64,000 bases of DNA from Zobellia russellii (GTDB lineage Bacteria > Bacteroidota > Bacteroidia > Flavobacteriales > Flavobacteriaceae): contig NZ_JACSOI010000009.1 of NCBI RefSeq assembly GCF_018728565.1, forward strand, positions 87,295 through 151,294, in the 5' to 3' direction. Within the stretch, counting starts at the first letter, position 1; each line of letters starts with the position of its first letter. The translations under genes and the position numbers were made by a program. This document shows positions 35,465 to 44,298 of this stretch, piece by piece. A model generated the notes under the pieces. The model searched no databases. It was not told the DNA's origin and was given only the letters and a program-made list of their open reading frames with translations.

Positions 35465-36721
35465 TTATTTATTGATTAATTCTATTTGATTTTCACTTGC
35501 GAACGATTGCCAGTACGCTTCTGCTTCCTCAGCATTTAAAGTACCATCAAACACAACCATACGGTAATTTAATTCATAATTTTTGTTCGGTTCTATTTTC
35601 CATTCCTCATGACGAATAGGACAAAACTCAAAAAACATATCGCCCCTACCTCCATTGGCATCTATAGGCCATATACGCATAGGCTCCGGATGGTTTCTGT
35701 TCTTTGGGTGACTCATGAACAAAATGCCGTTGGTCCCTTTTCCGTCCGACGCTTCCCCTGATACAATACACCATCTGGCGTTTGTACCGTCTGCCGTTAA
35801 ACGATCATTGCCTTCCGAAGTCAAAACTGAACAATTATCAGCCTTCCAACGTTCGTTAAACCGAAGTCCCAATCCACCACCGTAGCGGTACGCTTCAAAC
35901 AAAATACCATTTTCCAAAGGCGAACTGAACTCACTTTTATAATCGAACATATAGCGGTCCGGTCTGTTCAAATCCCATAAACGCACCTTAAGATTTTCAT
36001 TTAGGGCCACTTGGGGCTCCTCTTTGGTCTTCAGGTCTATATGTTCTTGGGCCGCGGTAAACGAAGTAAAAACATTCCCCGACTCCTCTTTTTTAAATTC
36101 CTTAAAAAGAACCGTACCCATACCTTCGCCCAAGTTCCAAAAATCTACCCGCTCACCATCTACTTGCGTATGTGTCCATGGTCCCCAAAGACCATAATGA
36201 TGATAGTGGTCATCTGGTTGAATACGCGTAAGCGTATCTCCTTTTGGAGTAATAATTGGGTGAATATATCCCGATTTTCTAAAAATAGAATCTGCACCTA
36301 CCGGTGGATACGTCATCTCATACCGATATGAAATAACTGGTTTGTCCTGAAGCCTTAACTGCAAATTCCCGTTTTGTTTTTGATTAGAAACACCCGTGCC
36401 GGATTTTGATGCTGACATCCCGTTTTCCAAGCGAAAATTTAAAGTCTCATCTTCACCATTATCTTCGACCGGAACAAACCAGATTCTACTCTCATTTTCG
36501 TCTAATTGAAACGGAACCTCAATATCTTCCTTTCCGGTTTCCTGAAAAAGGACCATAGCTTCGTTAAAATCAATTTGATTGGCATCAGCATTTTTTAAAT
36601 CAAAATGTACAGGTTGGGCCAAAAAAACTCCGTCACCTTTTTTTACCGCAAAGCGGATTGAATTTTTAGTATTACATGACCAAGCGGCCGTAATAAGAAT
36701 AAATAGAACAATTTTATGCAT
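35465..36721 (-). CDS. DUF6807 (PmoA-like) lipoprotein
   Basis: A 418-residue exported protein with a lipobox-like MHKIVLFILITAAWSC. The conserved core includes HPIITPKGDTLTR, DDHYHHYGLWGPWTH, FMSHPKNRNHPEPMRIW and the C-terminal NYRMVVFDG, as in the DUF6807 family (formerly called methane oxygenase PmoA). Many conserved histidines suggest a metal or catalytic site, but the function is unknown. Such genes often travel with Gfo/Idh and DUF1080 genes in glycan loci, as here. It lies between susD1 and the Tat-exported oxidoreductase. Confidence 0.85.
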   Translation of the reverse strand: MHKIVLFILITAAWSCNTKNSIRFAVKKGDGVFLAQPVHFDLKNADANQIDFNEAMVLFQETGKEDIEVPFQLDENESRIWFVPVEDNGEDETLNFRLENGMSASKSGTGVSNQKQNGNLQLRLQDKPVISYRYEMTYPPVGADSIFRKSGYIHPIITPKGDTLTRIQPDDHYHHYGLWGPWTHTQVDGERVDFWNLGEGMGTVLFKEFKKEESGNVFTSFTAAQEHIDLKTKEEPQVALNENLKVRLWDLNRPDRYMFDYKSEFSSPLENGILFEAYRYGGGLGLRFNERWKADNCSVLTSEGNDRLTADGTNARWCIVSGEASDGKGTNGILFMSHPKNRNHPEPMRIWPIDANGGRGDMFFEFCPIRHEEWKIEPNKNYELNYRMVVFDGTLNAEEAEAYWQSFASENQIELINK

Positions 36722-36766
36722 AAACAGTATTTAGATGACGGAATTTAAACAAAAACAAACTCAACA

Positions 36767-38629
36767 CTAATTATCATTATCTGATTCAGGAATACTAGTC
36801 AGAGGAGCAATGTTAAGCTCAGCTCCCGGATATCCTTCATTTTGATTGATTCGCCCTTGGGTATTGGCGTTTATTGCGGACGCTGGTATAGGCCATAAAA
36901 CATGGTAAGGGCTCATGGTAAAAGACACGCCAAAAATAGTCTTAAGACCTGTAACGTTATAAAAATCCGTAACATCCATAATCCGATCATACCAAAAATT
37001 ATCTTGGGAAAAATTATCCAAATTATATGATTTTCCATTGTAGGCAGTTCTTCCTGTTTTTGCAAAAATGTATGCAATTCTAGTAAGTTCAGTTTTTCTG
37101 CTTTCCTCATAGTACAGCTCTCTCGCACGCTCATCTAGAATCATATCTATATTAACGTCTGTTGCGGTTATAGGGTCAGCTTCTGCTCTTTGTCTCACCG
37201 CATTTATATCTGCCGCCGCTAAAGCATTATTATTGTTCCAAAAGTAAGCTTCGGCCCGTAGCAAATAGGTTTCTGCAATACGATAGACATACCAGTCTCC
37301 ATGCCCGCCCGCTGGTCTTGTAGCGGTTGGATCTGGAACCAAAAATTTATATTGAGGGAATCCGTACCAATTTCTAATAGTATCAGAACAAAGTGGCGTG
37401 CCGTCCGGAAGGTAAAGCTCTAGGTTTTTACCATAAAAGGAATTTCCCGCTTCTTTTAAACTTGGCGCGTTATATACCAAATCTTCCATATCGTACCAGT
37501 TACCAAGCTTATGTCTTTGATCATCATTAGCATCTTTCCAAATTTCTTTAGTGCTATAATTGGTTCCTCTGTTTCTACCTATCCCTCTGCCTATATCTGT
37601 AACCAAATTAATTTCTGCTTCCGGAGAGTCTGACATTCCATTCTGACCATCTGGGGTATTGATAAAACGCCACCATAAAGGCACCGCTTGTCTCTGAATA
37701 CTAGTACCTCCACCTGTAGCTCCTTGTTCACGAAACTCCAAACGGTCTATTGCCACTAAAATTCCTTCAGTGTTACCTGGTATACTTTTATTTTCAACGC
37801 GATGTAAATCCCAAGTTACATCTTTGGTATCATCGTTTGCATTAATACCAAACCTTTCTGTCATTAGAGCATATTGACCGCCATCTATAACTTGAGATGC
37901 CGAAGTTATGGCTGCATCAAAATCACCCAGAGCAAGATTTACTTTTGTTAATAGGTGTAAGACGGCTCCTCTTGTAACTTCTCCGCCAGGCGCCACTTCA
38001 TTGACCATGGTAGCTGCCATATTCAAATCTTCTTGAATTTTTCTTAGAACAACATCTCTTTCAGTTGAAACAAAATCCAATTTTGGACCACTTATTTCTT
38101 CCAGTACCAAAGGTATATCACCAAATTGATGCGTTAATCGATAATAACGGTATGCTCTATGAAAAAGGGCTCTACCTAAAATATCCGCTCGCTGTTCGGC
38201 ACTTTCAAACTCTGCATCATCCAACCTATCAATAACCGTATTTGCAAATTTGATTCCCTCGTAAAAACTCTCCCAATACCAGTTAATTTTATTAGTATTA
38301 CTACTATTGTTATTGGCGTCTGGTAAAATCTGAGCATTTAAATCTTGAGCAGGGCCAGCCTTATCCGTTGTACCCTCAATAGAAACCTCAGAAAAAATAT
38401 TCTCTGTAATCATTGGTGCACCATCTCCATAAAATTCACCACGGATTCCGGTAAGCGCTTGTGAAAGAATCGCATTTAATCCTTCGGGTGTATTCAAAGC
38501 ATTTTCAGGTGTGAAAAATGATTTTGGTTCTTGATCCAAGAAATCCTTGCTACAGGAAATGGGAACAAATAGAGCGACCAGAAAGAATCGTATCAGGTTT
38601 TTCAAATAATATGTATTTATATTTTTCAT
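36767..38629 (-). CDS. SusD/RagB-family glycan-binding lipoprotein 1
   Basis: A 620-residue surface lipoprotein (lipobox near PISC, then SKDFLDQEPKSFFTPENAL). Typical SusD marks are the helical TPR-like N-terminal half, AYRYYRLTHQFGDIPLVLEE, IAETYLLRAEAYFWNN and LDERARELYYEE close to the C-terminus. With its SusC partner 21 bases upstream it captures oligosaccharides at the outer membrane. No glycoside hydrolase gene accompanies it, so the ligand cannot be read from neighbours. Confidence 0.95.
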   Translation of the reverse strand: MKNINTYYLKNLIRFFLVALFVPISCSKDFLDQEPKSFFTPENALNTPEGLNAILSQALTGIRGEFYGDGAPMITENIFSEVSIEGTTDKAGPAQDLNAQILPDANNNSSNTNKINWYWESFYEGIKFANTVIDRLDDAEFESAEQRADILGRALFHRAYRYYRLTHQFGDIPLVLEEISGPKLDFVSTERDVVLRKIQEDLNMAATMVNEVAPGGEVTRGAVLHLLTKVNLALGDFDAAITSASQVIDGGQYALMTERFGINANDDTKDVTWDLHRVENKSIPGNTEGILVAIDRLEFREQGATGGGTSIQRQAVPLWWRFINTPDGQNGMSDSPEAEINLVTDIGRGIGRNRGTNYSTKEIWKDANDDQRHKLGNWYDMEDLVYNAPSLKEAGNSFYGKNLELYLPDGTPLCSDTIRNWYGFPQYKFLVPDPTATRPAGGHGDWYVYRIAETYLLRAEAYFWNNNNALAAADINAVRQRAEADPITATDVNIDMILDERARELYYEESRKTELTRIAYIFAKTGRTAYNGKSYNLDNFSQDNFWYDRIMDVTDFYNVTGLKTIFGVSFTMSPYHVLWPIPASAINANTQGRINQNEGYPGAELNIAPLTSIPESDNDN

Positions 38630-38650
38630 CTTACTGCTGGATTTTTATTG

Positions 38651-41600
38651 TTATAGACTTAAATCGATACCTACCGTAAAGAATCTTGGTGTTGGTTCTC
38701 GACCATTAGCACTGAAGAGACCATTAGAACCTCTTGATGCTCCATTTACGTTTGAACCTTCTGGATCATAAAAATCCCAATCCGGAGCCCAAACAGCCGC
38801 ATTTCTAATATTTGCATAAATACGTGCACTAGACATTGATAATTTTGACAAAATTGTTTCCGGAAGTCTATAGGCCAGTGTTATATTGCTTAAGCGAACG
38901 AATGAACTACTTCTATAAACATTAAAACCCGGACCGTCATTTGAAAACAAACGGGCATAATCATCAAGTGGATTATCCGGTGTCCAATAAGGAGTTTGTG
39001 GTGAGTTTACCCTATCAACAAAACCGTTTCTATTTTTTGCCTCATTGAATACTCGTTTTTGACCGAGTCTAGCATACCACTCAAAAGAAAAGTCGAAATT
39101 TTTAAGAAAAGAAAAACGGTTGGACATACCCATATTAAACTGAGGTGAACGGTTGCCAACAAAAACCTTGTCATCATCTGTAAAAATGCCATCTCCATTA
39201 ACATCCCTTAATTTAAAATCACCTGGTTCAAAACCAAGCTCCGCAGCTTGGGCCGCTTCATTGTTTTGCCAAACTCCCAAAACCTCGTAATCCCATATAA
39301 CATCCGTTGCCTGACCAATAAATCTTTGGGTAGTTAAATCATCAAGTTCATTTCCGTTTTCATCCAAGTCTCCGTACAGGGCGTTGATTTTATTTCTATT
39401 CAATGAAAAATTGAAACTCGTATTCCAGCTGAAGTTCTCCCGGTTGTAGTTTTGGGTTGAAACTACAAATTCAAGACCCTTATTCTGAACTTCTCCTAAG
39501 TTTGTAAAAACTTCGTTAAAGCCTATTACACTTGGCAATTGCCTACGTACGATTAAGTCCGTAGTAACATTTCGGTAGGCATCAATAGACCCCTCTACAA
39601 TACCTCCCGCAAAGCTAAAGTCAAGTCCTAAATTGACCGCCTTTGTTCTTTCCCATCTTAAATCAGGATTTGCTATGGTATTGTTATTAAATGTTGGAAC
39701 TGGAACAACGGTGCCGCCATCTACATTGAGATAATTACCTCCGGACAACTCTGACAACTGCGCATATGCACCCAAGCCTCTTTCATTATTGAACGATCTA
39801 AAGCCTCCGGGATTAGGACTAGTGCTAATTCCTCTAGCACTACCAAAACCTCTGTTCCCATTCTCACCATAGGATGCTCTCAGTTTTAGAAAGGTAACAA
39901 AATCGGATTTAAAAAAATTCTCTTCAGATACCGTCCAAGCTCCTCCAACAGAAGGAAAATAGGCTCTTTTATTGTTAAGACCAAATGCGGAATACCCATC
40001 TCGCCTCATAGTTAAACTCAAATTATACCTAGAATCATAGTTATAATTGAACCTGGTCATAATAGCATCTCCCGTAGTCTCTTCATCATCAGTAAACACC
40101 GTTTGATTTGTACCCGCCTGTAAATTACTAAAGCCTAAGGCATCACTAGGCTCAAAGGTATTCGCGTTAGCTATGGTGGTATAGGTTTCAAACTTTTCCG
40201 CATAAAATAGGGCCGTTAGACCAAACGTATGCTTATTTATTATTTTGTCCCAGCGTATAATATTATCCAACTGATACTCTTTTTGTTTTCTATTCCACCT
40301 CTGTGCGCGTCCTACGACATTATTAGGGTTTAAAGAAGATGCATGAACAAAGTATTCTTCAATATCCAACCTATTCGTAAAGCCAAGTTCATAAGAAAAG
40401 CCCAAAGGCAACTGCACCTTAGCATACACCCTTGAATTGAAAGTGTGTTCCAAATCAACTAAATCATCATAAGTTGGTCGTAAAAAGGCCGATGAGGCAC
40501 CCGCTCCTGGATCATCTTGAGGGCTTATCCTTAAAAGAGTACCTTCATCATTAAATTCCGAACCCCAAGGGGAGGAACTAAAGACCTGGTTTTGATCAGC
40601 AGGAATAAACCCTTCATTTCGTTTCGCAAATTGGGTGTTCATTCCCACGGTTAGCCAAGTATTTACTTTGGCATCTAAATTTAAGCGCGATCGCAGTGCT
40701 TCAAATTTTTCCCCAACAACAATGCCTTCATTGGATGTCCGGCCAATAGACCAGTAATAATTCAAACCTCCGTTGCGACCGGAAATACTTACATTTTGTT
40801 CATTTCTAAAGCCGGTTTGCATTATTTTATCATACCAATCAATACTTTTGCCAGCTAGATAATTCTGCACTTCAACATCTTGAAACCCTATCCTTGTCAA
40901 CCATGCCGTTGTCGGGTCTCCTTGTGCACCGGTATAAGCCAGCCACTCATCTACTGAGACACCATCGGGAAGGTCATTTGGATTATCAAATATACCTGGG
41001 TTTTCAGAGGCTAGCTGACCTCTACTACTTTTAAAAACATCCACACGCCAATTAGCATAACCGTCTGGGCTATAAGGTCTAACCGGGTTCTGTTCACTTG
41101 CAAAACCAACACTGGAATTGATTGTAATAACAGGTTTGTCACTAGACCCTTTTTTAGTAGTTACCAAGATGACACCACCAGCTCCACGCGCACCATATAC
41201 AGCCGCTGAACTAGCATCTTTTAACACATCTAATTTATCAATGTCTGCCGGGTTAATATCTGAAAGGTCACCTGTATAAAGTATACCATCTACAACAATT
41301 AATGGGCTAGTACCTGCCGTTAGACTATTATTACCCCTGATTTGAATCTGACTCGTTCCTTTTGGTGATGCAGAAAAACCTATATTAAGTCCCGCTACGT
41401 TACCGCGCAAAACATCAGTAACCGAATTTACGGATTGGTTGGATAGTTCAGCTGCATCAACTTGAGCAACTGACCCTGTTAAATCCTTTTTCTTGACCGC
41501 TCCATAACCTACAACAATGACTTCATCCAATGAAGAAGCGCTGGGATCAAGCGAAACATTTACCTCAGTATTTCCGGCCACGGGAATTTCTTGAGCCGCA

Positions 41601-41863
41601 TAACCTATATAGCTAATTACGATTACTGAGTTTTGATTGGCAACGGAAATAGAATAGTTTCCATCAAAATCTGTAGACACACCATTAGTTGTTCCCTTCT
41701 CTACCACAGTAGCACCGGGAAGTGGAGCGTCATATTCATCTGTCACAGTTCCTGCAACAGTAAATTCATCTTGGGCATAAGCCGAAAACGAAAAAATCCA
41801 TACGAGCCCCACGAGACATAACGATTGCCTTAAGAGCTTAAAATCACTTAATAATTGTTTCAT
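38651..41863 (-). CDS. SusC/RagA-family TonB-dependent transporter 1
   Basis: A 1070-residue outer-membrane transporter. It has a signal peptide to YAQDE, a carboxypeptidase-like domain (VAGTVTDEYDAPLPGATVVEKG), the plug start SLDEVIVVGYGAVKKKDLTGSV, and a long barrel ending in FFTVGIDLSL. It works with the SusD lipoprotein gene that follows. The promoter at 41915-41944 and the LacI-type operator at 41937-41956 overlap, which suggests repression by one or both of the LacI paralogues until an inducer appears. It is intact, unlike SusC2. Confidence 0.96.
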   Translation of the reverse strand: MKQLLSDFKLLRQSLCLVGLVWIFSFSAYAQDEFTVAGTVTDEYDAPLPGATVVEKGTTNGVSTDFDGNYSISVANQNSVIVISYIGYAAQEIPVAGNTEVNVSLDPSASSLDEVIVVGYGAVKKKDLTGSVAQVDAAELSNQSVNSVTDVLRGNVAGLNIGFSASPKGTSQIQIRGNNSLTAGTSPLIVVDGILYTGDLSDINPADIDKLDVLKDASSAAVYGARGAGGVILVTTKKGSSDKPVITINSSVGFASEQNPVRPYSPDGYANWRVDVFKSSRGQLASENPGIFDNPNDLPDGVSVDEWLAYTGAQGDPTTAWLTRIGFQDVEVQNYLAGKSIDWYDKIMQTGFRNEQNVSISGRNGGLNYYWSIGRTSNEGIVVGEKFEALRSRLNLDAKVNTWLTVGMNTQFAKRNEGFIPADQNQVFSSSPWGSEFNDEGTLLRISPQDDPGAGASSAFLRPTYDDLVDLEHTFNSRVYAKVQLPLGFSYELGFTNRLDIEEYFVHASSLNPNNVVGRAQRWNRKQKEYQLDNIIRWDKIINKHTFGLTALFYAEKFETYTTIANANTFEPSDALGFSNLQAGTNQTVFTDDEETTGDAIMTRFNYNYDSRYNLSLTMRRDGYSAFGLNNKRAYFPSVGGAWTVSEENFFKSDFVTFLKLRASYGENGNRGFGSARGISTSPNPGGFRSFNNERGLGAYAQLSELSGGNYLNVDGGTVVPVPTFNNNTIANPDLRWERTKAVNLGLDFSFAGGIVEGSIDAYRNVTTDLIVRRQLPSVIGFNEVFTNLGEVQNKGLEFVVSTQNYNRENFSWNTSFNFSLNRNKINALYGDLDENGNELDDLTTQRFIGQATDVIWDYEVLGVWQNNEAAQAAELGFEPGDFKLRDVNGDGIFTDDDKVFVGNRSPQFNMGMSNRFSFLKNFDFSFEWYARLGQKRVFNEAKNRNGFVDRVNSPQTPYWTPDNPLDDYARLFSNDGPGFNVYRSSSFVRLSNITLAYRLPETILSKLSMSSARIYANIRNAAVWAPDWDFYDPEGSNVNGASRGSNGLFSANGREPTPRFFTVGIDLSL

Positions 41864-41914
41864 AAAGAGTGAGTTAAAATTGGGTTTGATTATTTAGGTC
41901 TAATTGACAGGAAA

Positions 41915-41944
41915 CAAAACTATAAAAATTTATGAATTGCGCAA
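41915..41944 (-). promoter_or_regulatory. Promoter of the susC1 operon
   Basis: On the minus strand TTG (41944-41942) is separated by 19 bases from TAGTTTTG (41922-41915), an exact Bacteroidota -33/-7 pair. The -33 lies inside the LacI-type operator. The same arrangement and spacing occur before susC2. Confidence 0.82.
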
Positions 41945-41956
41945 CCGATTGCGTAA
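41937..41956. promoter_or_regulatory. LacI-type operator 1
   Basis: TTGCGCAACCGATTGCGTAA is a near-palindrome with central CG, the usual form of LacI-family sites. The same core GCAACCGATTGC recurs at 53896-53907 before susC2. It covers the -33 element of susC1. Confidence 0.78.
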
Positions 41957-42056
41957 ATTAATTACACAAAACTTGATAATTATACAATAATCACATCCAA
42001 AAACTCTGAATTTAACTGAAACTAATACGATTAAAAGAATTATTACAGAAATACTC

Positions 42057-42086
42057 TTGTATATTTCAATTTGTTGCGTAATATTG
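42057..42086 (+). promoter_or_regulatory. Promoter of lacI1-thuA1
   Basis: TTG (42057-42059), a 19-base spacer and TAATATTG (42079-42086), one mismatch from the -7 consensus. The -7 overlaps TTGCGTAA, identical to an operator half-site, which suggests autoregulation. The same promoter stands before lacI2. Confidence 0.65.
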
Positions 42087-42111
42087 TTGCAGTAACATTG
42101 CACTAACCAAA

Positions 42112-43128
42112 ATGGCAAAAAAGATAACGATATACGACCTGGCCCAAAAGCTGAATATCTCCCCCGCCACTGTAAGTCGCAGCTTGAACGACCATCCGGC
42201 CATCAGCCAAAAGACAAAGGACAAAGTCTTGTCCGTTGCCAAGGAAACCGGTTATAGAACCAATAAGTTCGCCGCCAACCTCAGCAAACAAAAATCCAAT
42301 ACCATTGGAGTCATCGTACCCAAGCTCAATTCCATTTTTATGTCTACCGTTTTATCGGGCATAGAGAAAATAGCCAATAATTTCGGCTATAACCTGGTCA
42401 TTAGCCAGTCGTTGGAATCACAGGAAAAGGAAAAACTCAACGCAAAAACGCTTTTTGATAGCGGTGTCGACGCCCTTTTGGTCTCCTTGGCCTATGAGAC
42501 GGACGATTACGAACATTTTACCACCTATACCGATAGAAAAATACCGCTTTTGTTTTTCGATAGGGTATGCGACCTTCCCAATTGCCCCACGATTTCAATC
42601 GACAACGAAGCCGCTGGATACGACGCCACGCAGCATCTCATAGAAAACGGTTGCCAAAACATCGTACATATAAGTGGTAGCCTTAAGCGCAACGTTTACG
42701 CGGGCAGACTGGAAGGATATAAAAAAGCACTGTACAAAAACGGGCTTCCGGTCAGGCCCGAAAACATTATCGAAAGCGACCTCAACATCGGCCAGGTAAA
42801 GGAGTTCGTAGCCCGTATAAAAGCTTCGGAACACGGGGTAGACGGTATATTCGTTTCCAACGACACCTTTGCCGTAAACTGCATCAAGGAGCTAATAAAA
42901 GAAGGATTCCGTATACCCGAGGACATTAAAGTTATCGGGTTCAACAACGACCCCGTCTCCGAGGTCATATCGCCCAGCCTATCCACAATTGAATACCCCG
43001 GTTACAAAATGGGCATTCTTGCCGGACAAAGCATCATCAGCCACTTAAGCGGCTCGATCAATATTCAGTCCGCCGACCAAATCCTCATCAAACATAAATT
43101 AATAGCTAGGGAATCTACCCAAATCTAA
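42112..43128 (+). CDS. LacI-family transcriptional regulator 1
   Basis: A 338-residue regulator. The helix-turn-helix is at residues 3-25 (ITIYDLAQKLNISPATVSRS), with the hinge helix near residue 55, then a periplasmic-binding-protein-like sensor domain (GVIVPKLNSIFMSTVL, IDNEAAGYDATQHL). The first 60 residues are identical to the second copy at 54067-55083, so both should read the same operator. About 27 of 338 residues differ overall, mostly at 200-250 in the sensor domain. It is transcribed away from susC1 and followed 15 bases later by thuA1. Likely target sites are the operators at 41937-41956 and 53892-53911. Confidence 0.95.
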   Translation: MAKKITIYDLAQKLNISPATVSRSLNDHPAISQKTKDKVLSVAKETGYRTNKFAANLSKQKSNTIGVIVPKLNSIFMSTVLSGIEKIANNFGYNLVISQSLESQEKEKLNAKTLFDSGVDALLVSLAYETDDYEHFTTYTDRKIPLLFFDRVCDLPNCPTISIDNEAAGYDATQHLIENGCQNIVHISGSLKRNVYAGRLEGYKKALYKNGLPVRPENIIESDLNIGQVKEFVARIKASEHGVDGIFVSNDTFAVNCIKELIKEGFRIPEDIKVIGFNNDPVSEVISPSLSTIEYPGYKMGILAGQSIISHLSGSINIQSADQILIKHKLIARESTQI

Positions 43129-43143
43129 AGACACGAATTACCC

Positions 43144-44058
43144 ATGAAAAAGAATATTACCGCCTTATTTTTACTTGTTACCGGTTTCATTTTTGCCCAG
43201 CAAATAGAAAAATTTAAAATTACCGATGAATGGCTGGCCCAAATAGAACAAATGGCCCCGTCCGAAACCACTGTAAAAGACGTGTCAAAAAAGAAAATAC
43301 TGGTTTTTTCAAAGGCTACCGGCTTTGACCACTGGACCATTCCGCATAACGCGGAAATGCTTAAGATTTTAGGCACAAAAACCGATGCCTTTGAGGTCCA
43401 CATCGCTTACGACGTTGAAAGCTTCGACAAAAAGAACCTAAAAAAATATGATGCGGTTGTATTTAATAATTGCAATCCCTCGGGACCGAAGCGAGATTTG
43501 TTCTGGGATTTATTACAGCAAAATTCAAATCTTCCCGACCAAGAAATCACCGCCCTATCAAAGCAGTACGAGACCAATTTAATGAACTACGTAGCCAAGG
43601 GTGGCGGACTTATGATCCTACATGGCGCCATTACCGTTCAGAACAACTCTAAGGAGTTCAGCCAAATGACAGGCGGCAGCTTTGACTACCATCCGAGACA
43701 ACAAGAAATGCACGTAAAGGAAGTTGACCCCAAGCATCCACTGGTACAAGCCTTTAAAGGAAATGGATTAACCCATGTGGATGAGCCCTACTTTTTCAAC
43801 AATGCCTATTTCGACTATAATTTCAGGCCCTTACTTTATATTGAAATCGATAAGCTAGAAGGCATGAAAAAGGAAGTCGACGAAAAGGTAAACTATGTTT
43901 CTTGGATCAAAAGACATGGCAAAGGCCGCGTTTTTTATAGTTCCCCATCACATAACGCCCAAAGTCTAGACCACCCCGAGTTACTTCAATTTTTCTTGGA
44001 TGGCCTACAATATGTTGTTGGCGACTTAAAATGTGACGACTCCCCTATCGGAAAATAA
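43144..44058 (+). CDS. ThuA-like protein 1, exported
   Basis: A 304-residue protein with a signal peptide (MKKNITALFLLVTGFIFAQ). It has the ThuA/glutamine-amidotransferase-like fold: VFSKATGFDHWTIPHN, YDAVVFNNC, the nucleophile-elbow-like GGGLMILHGA, DYHPRQQEMHVKEV, HPLVQAF and RPLLYIEIDK. No cysteine sits at the elbow, so it is not an amidotransferase. ThuA-like proteins accompany 3-keto-glycoside genes in other bacteria, and a role on oxidised sugars in the periplasm is inferred. It is highly similar to the copy at 55099-56013 and co-transcribed with lacI1. Confidence 0.9.
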   Translation: MKKNITALFLLVTGFIFAQQIEKFKITDEWLAQIEQMAPSETTVKDVSKKKILVFSKATGFDHWTIPHNAEMLKILGTKTDAFEVHIAYDVESFDKKNLKKYDAVVFNNCNPSGPKRDLFWDLLQQNSNLPDQEITALSKQYETNLMNYVAKGGGLMILHGAITVQNNSKEFSQMTGGSFDYHPRQQEMHVKEVDPKHPLVQAFKGNGLTHVDEPYFFNNAYFDYNFRPLLYIEIDKLEGMKKEVDEKVNYVSWIKRHGKGRVFYSSPSHNAQSLDHPELLQFFLDGLQYVVGDLKCDDSPIGK

Positions 44059-44185
44059 AGGGAATTAAAATCGTTGTTTTAAACTAGGGTTCTTTTGACT
44101 TGCACAAGGATACTTTCCGTATTTCCACTACCGTAAACAAGTCAAAAACCGATTCTGGCCGCGCGAAGCATCGCCAGTACAAATA

Positions 44186-44229
44186 GACAGGGGCAATGCA
44201 AAACCACATGGTTTTGCATTGCCCCTGTC
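44186..44229. terminator. Perfect 20-bp hairpin between converging genes
   Basis: GACAGGGGCAATGCAAAACC (44186-44205) is followed by the four-base loop ACAT and its exact complement (44210-44229). It lies between thuA1 (+) and the DUF1501 gene (-). The stem is long and strong, but neither side has a T run, so it is unusual for a simple terminator. Confidence 0.5.
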
Positions 44230-44298
44230 ACTTTCTTAGGCCGTGGTAGTCCCTAAGCCCAATGATATGGTCTTAAGCCTTTCCAACCACAGAAGAAA

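Larger units (their letters stand above)
42060..44058 (+). repeat. lacI-thuA cassette, copy 1
   Basis: A segment of about 2 kb that recurs at 54015-56013 with the same gene order, 15-base intergenic spacing and high nucleotide similarity. Similarity starts within about 40-50 bases before lacI and stops at the thuA stop codon. Both copies lie divergent to a susC gene. Confidence 0.9.

Noticed and set aside
44186..44229. CRISPR repeat or end of an insertion sequence
   Set aside because: Only one copy is seen, with no spacers, no transposase and no target duplication nearby.
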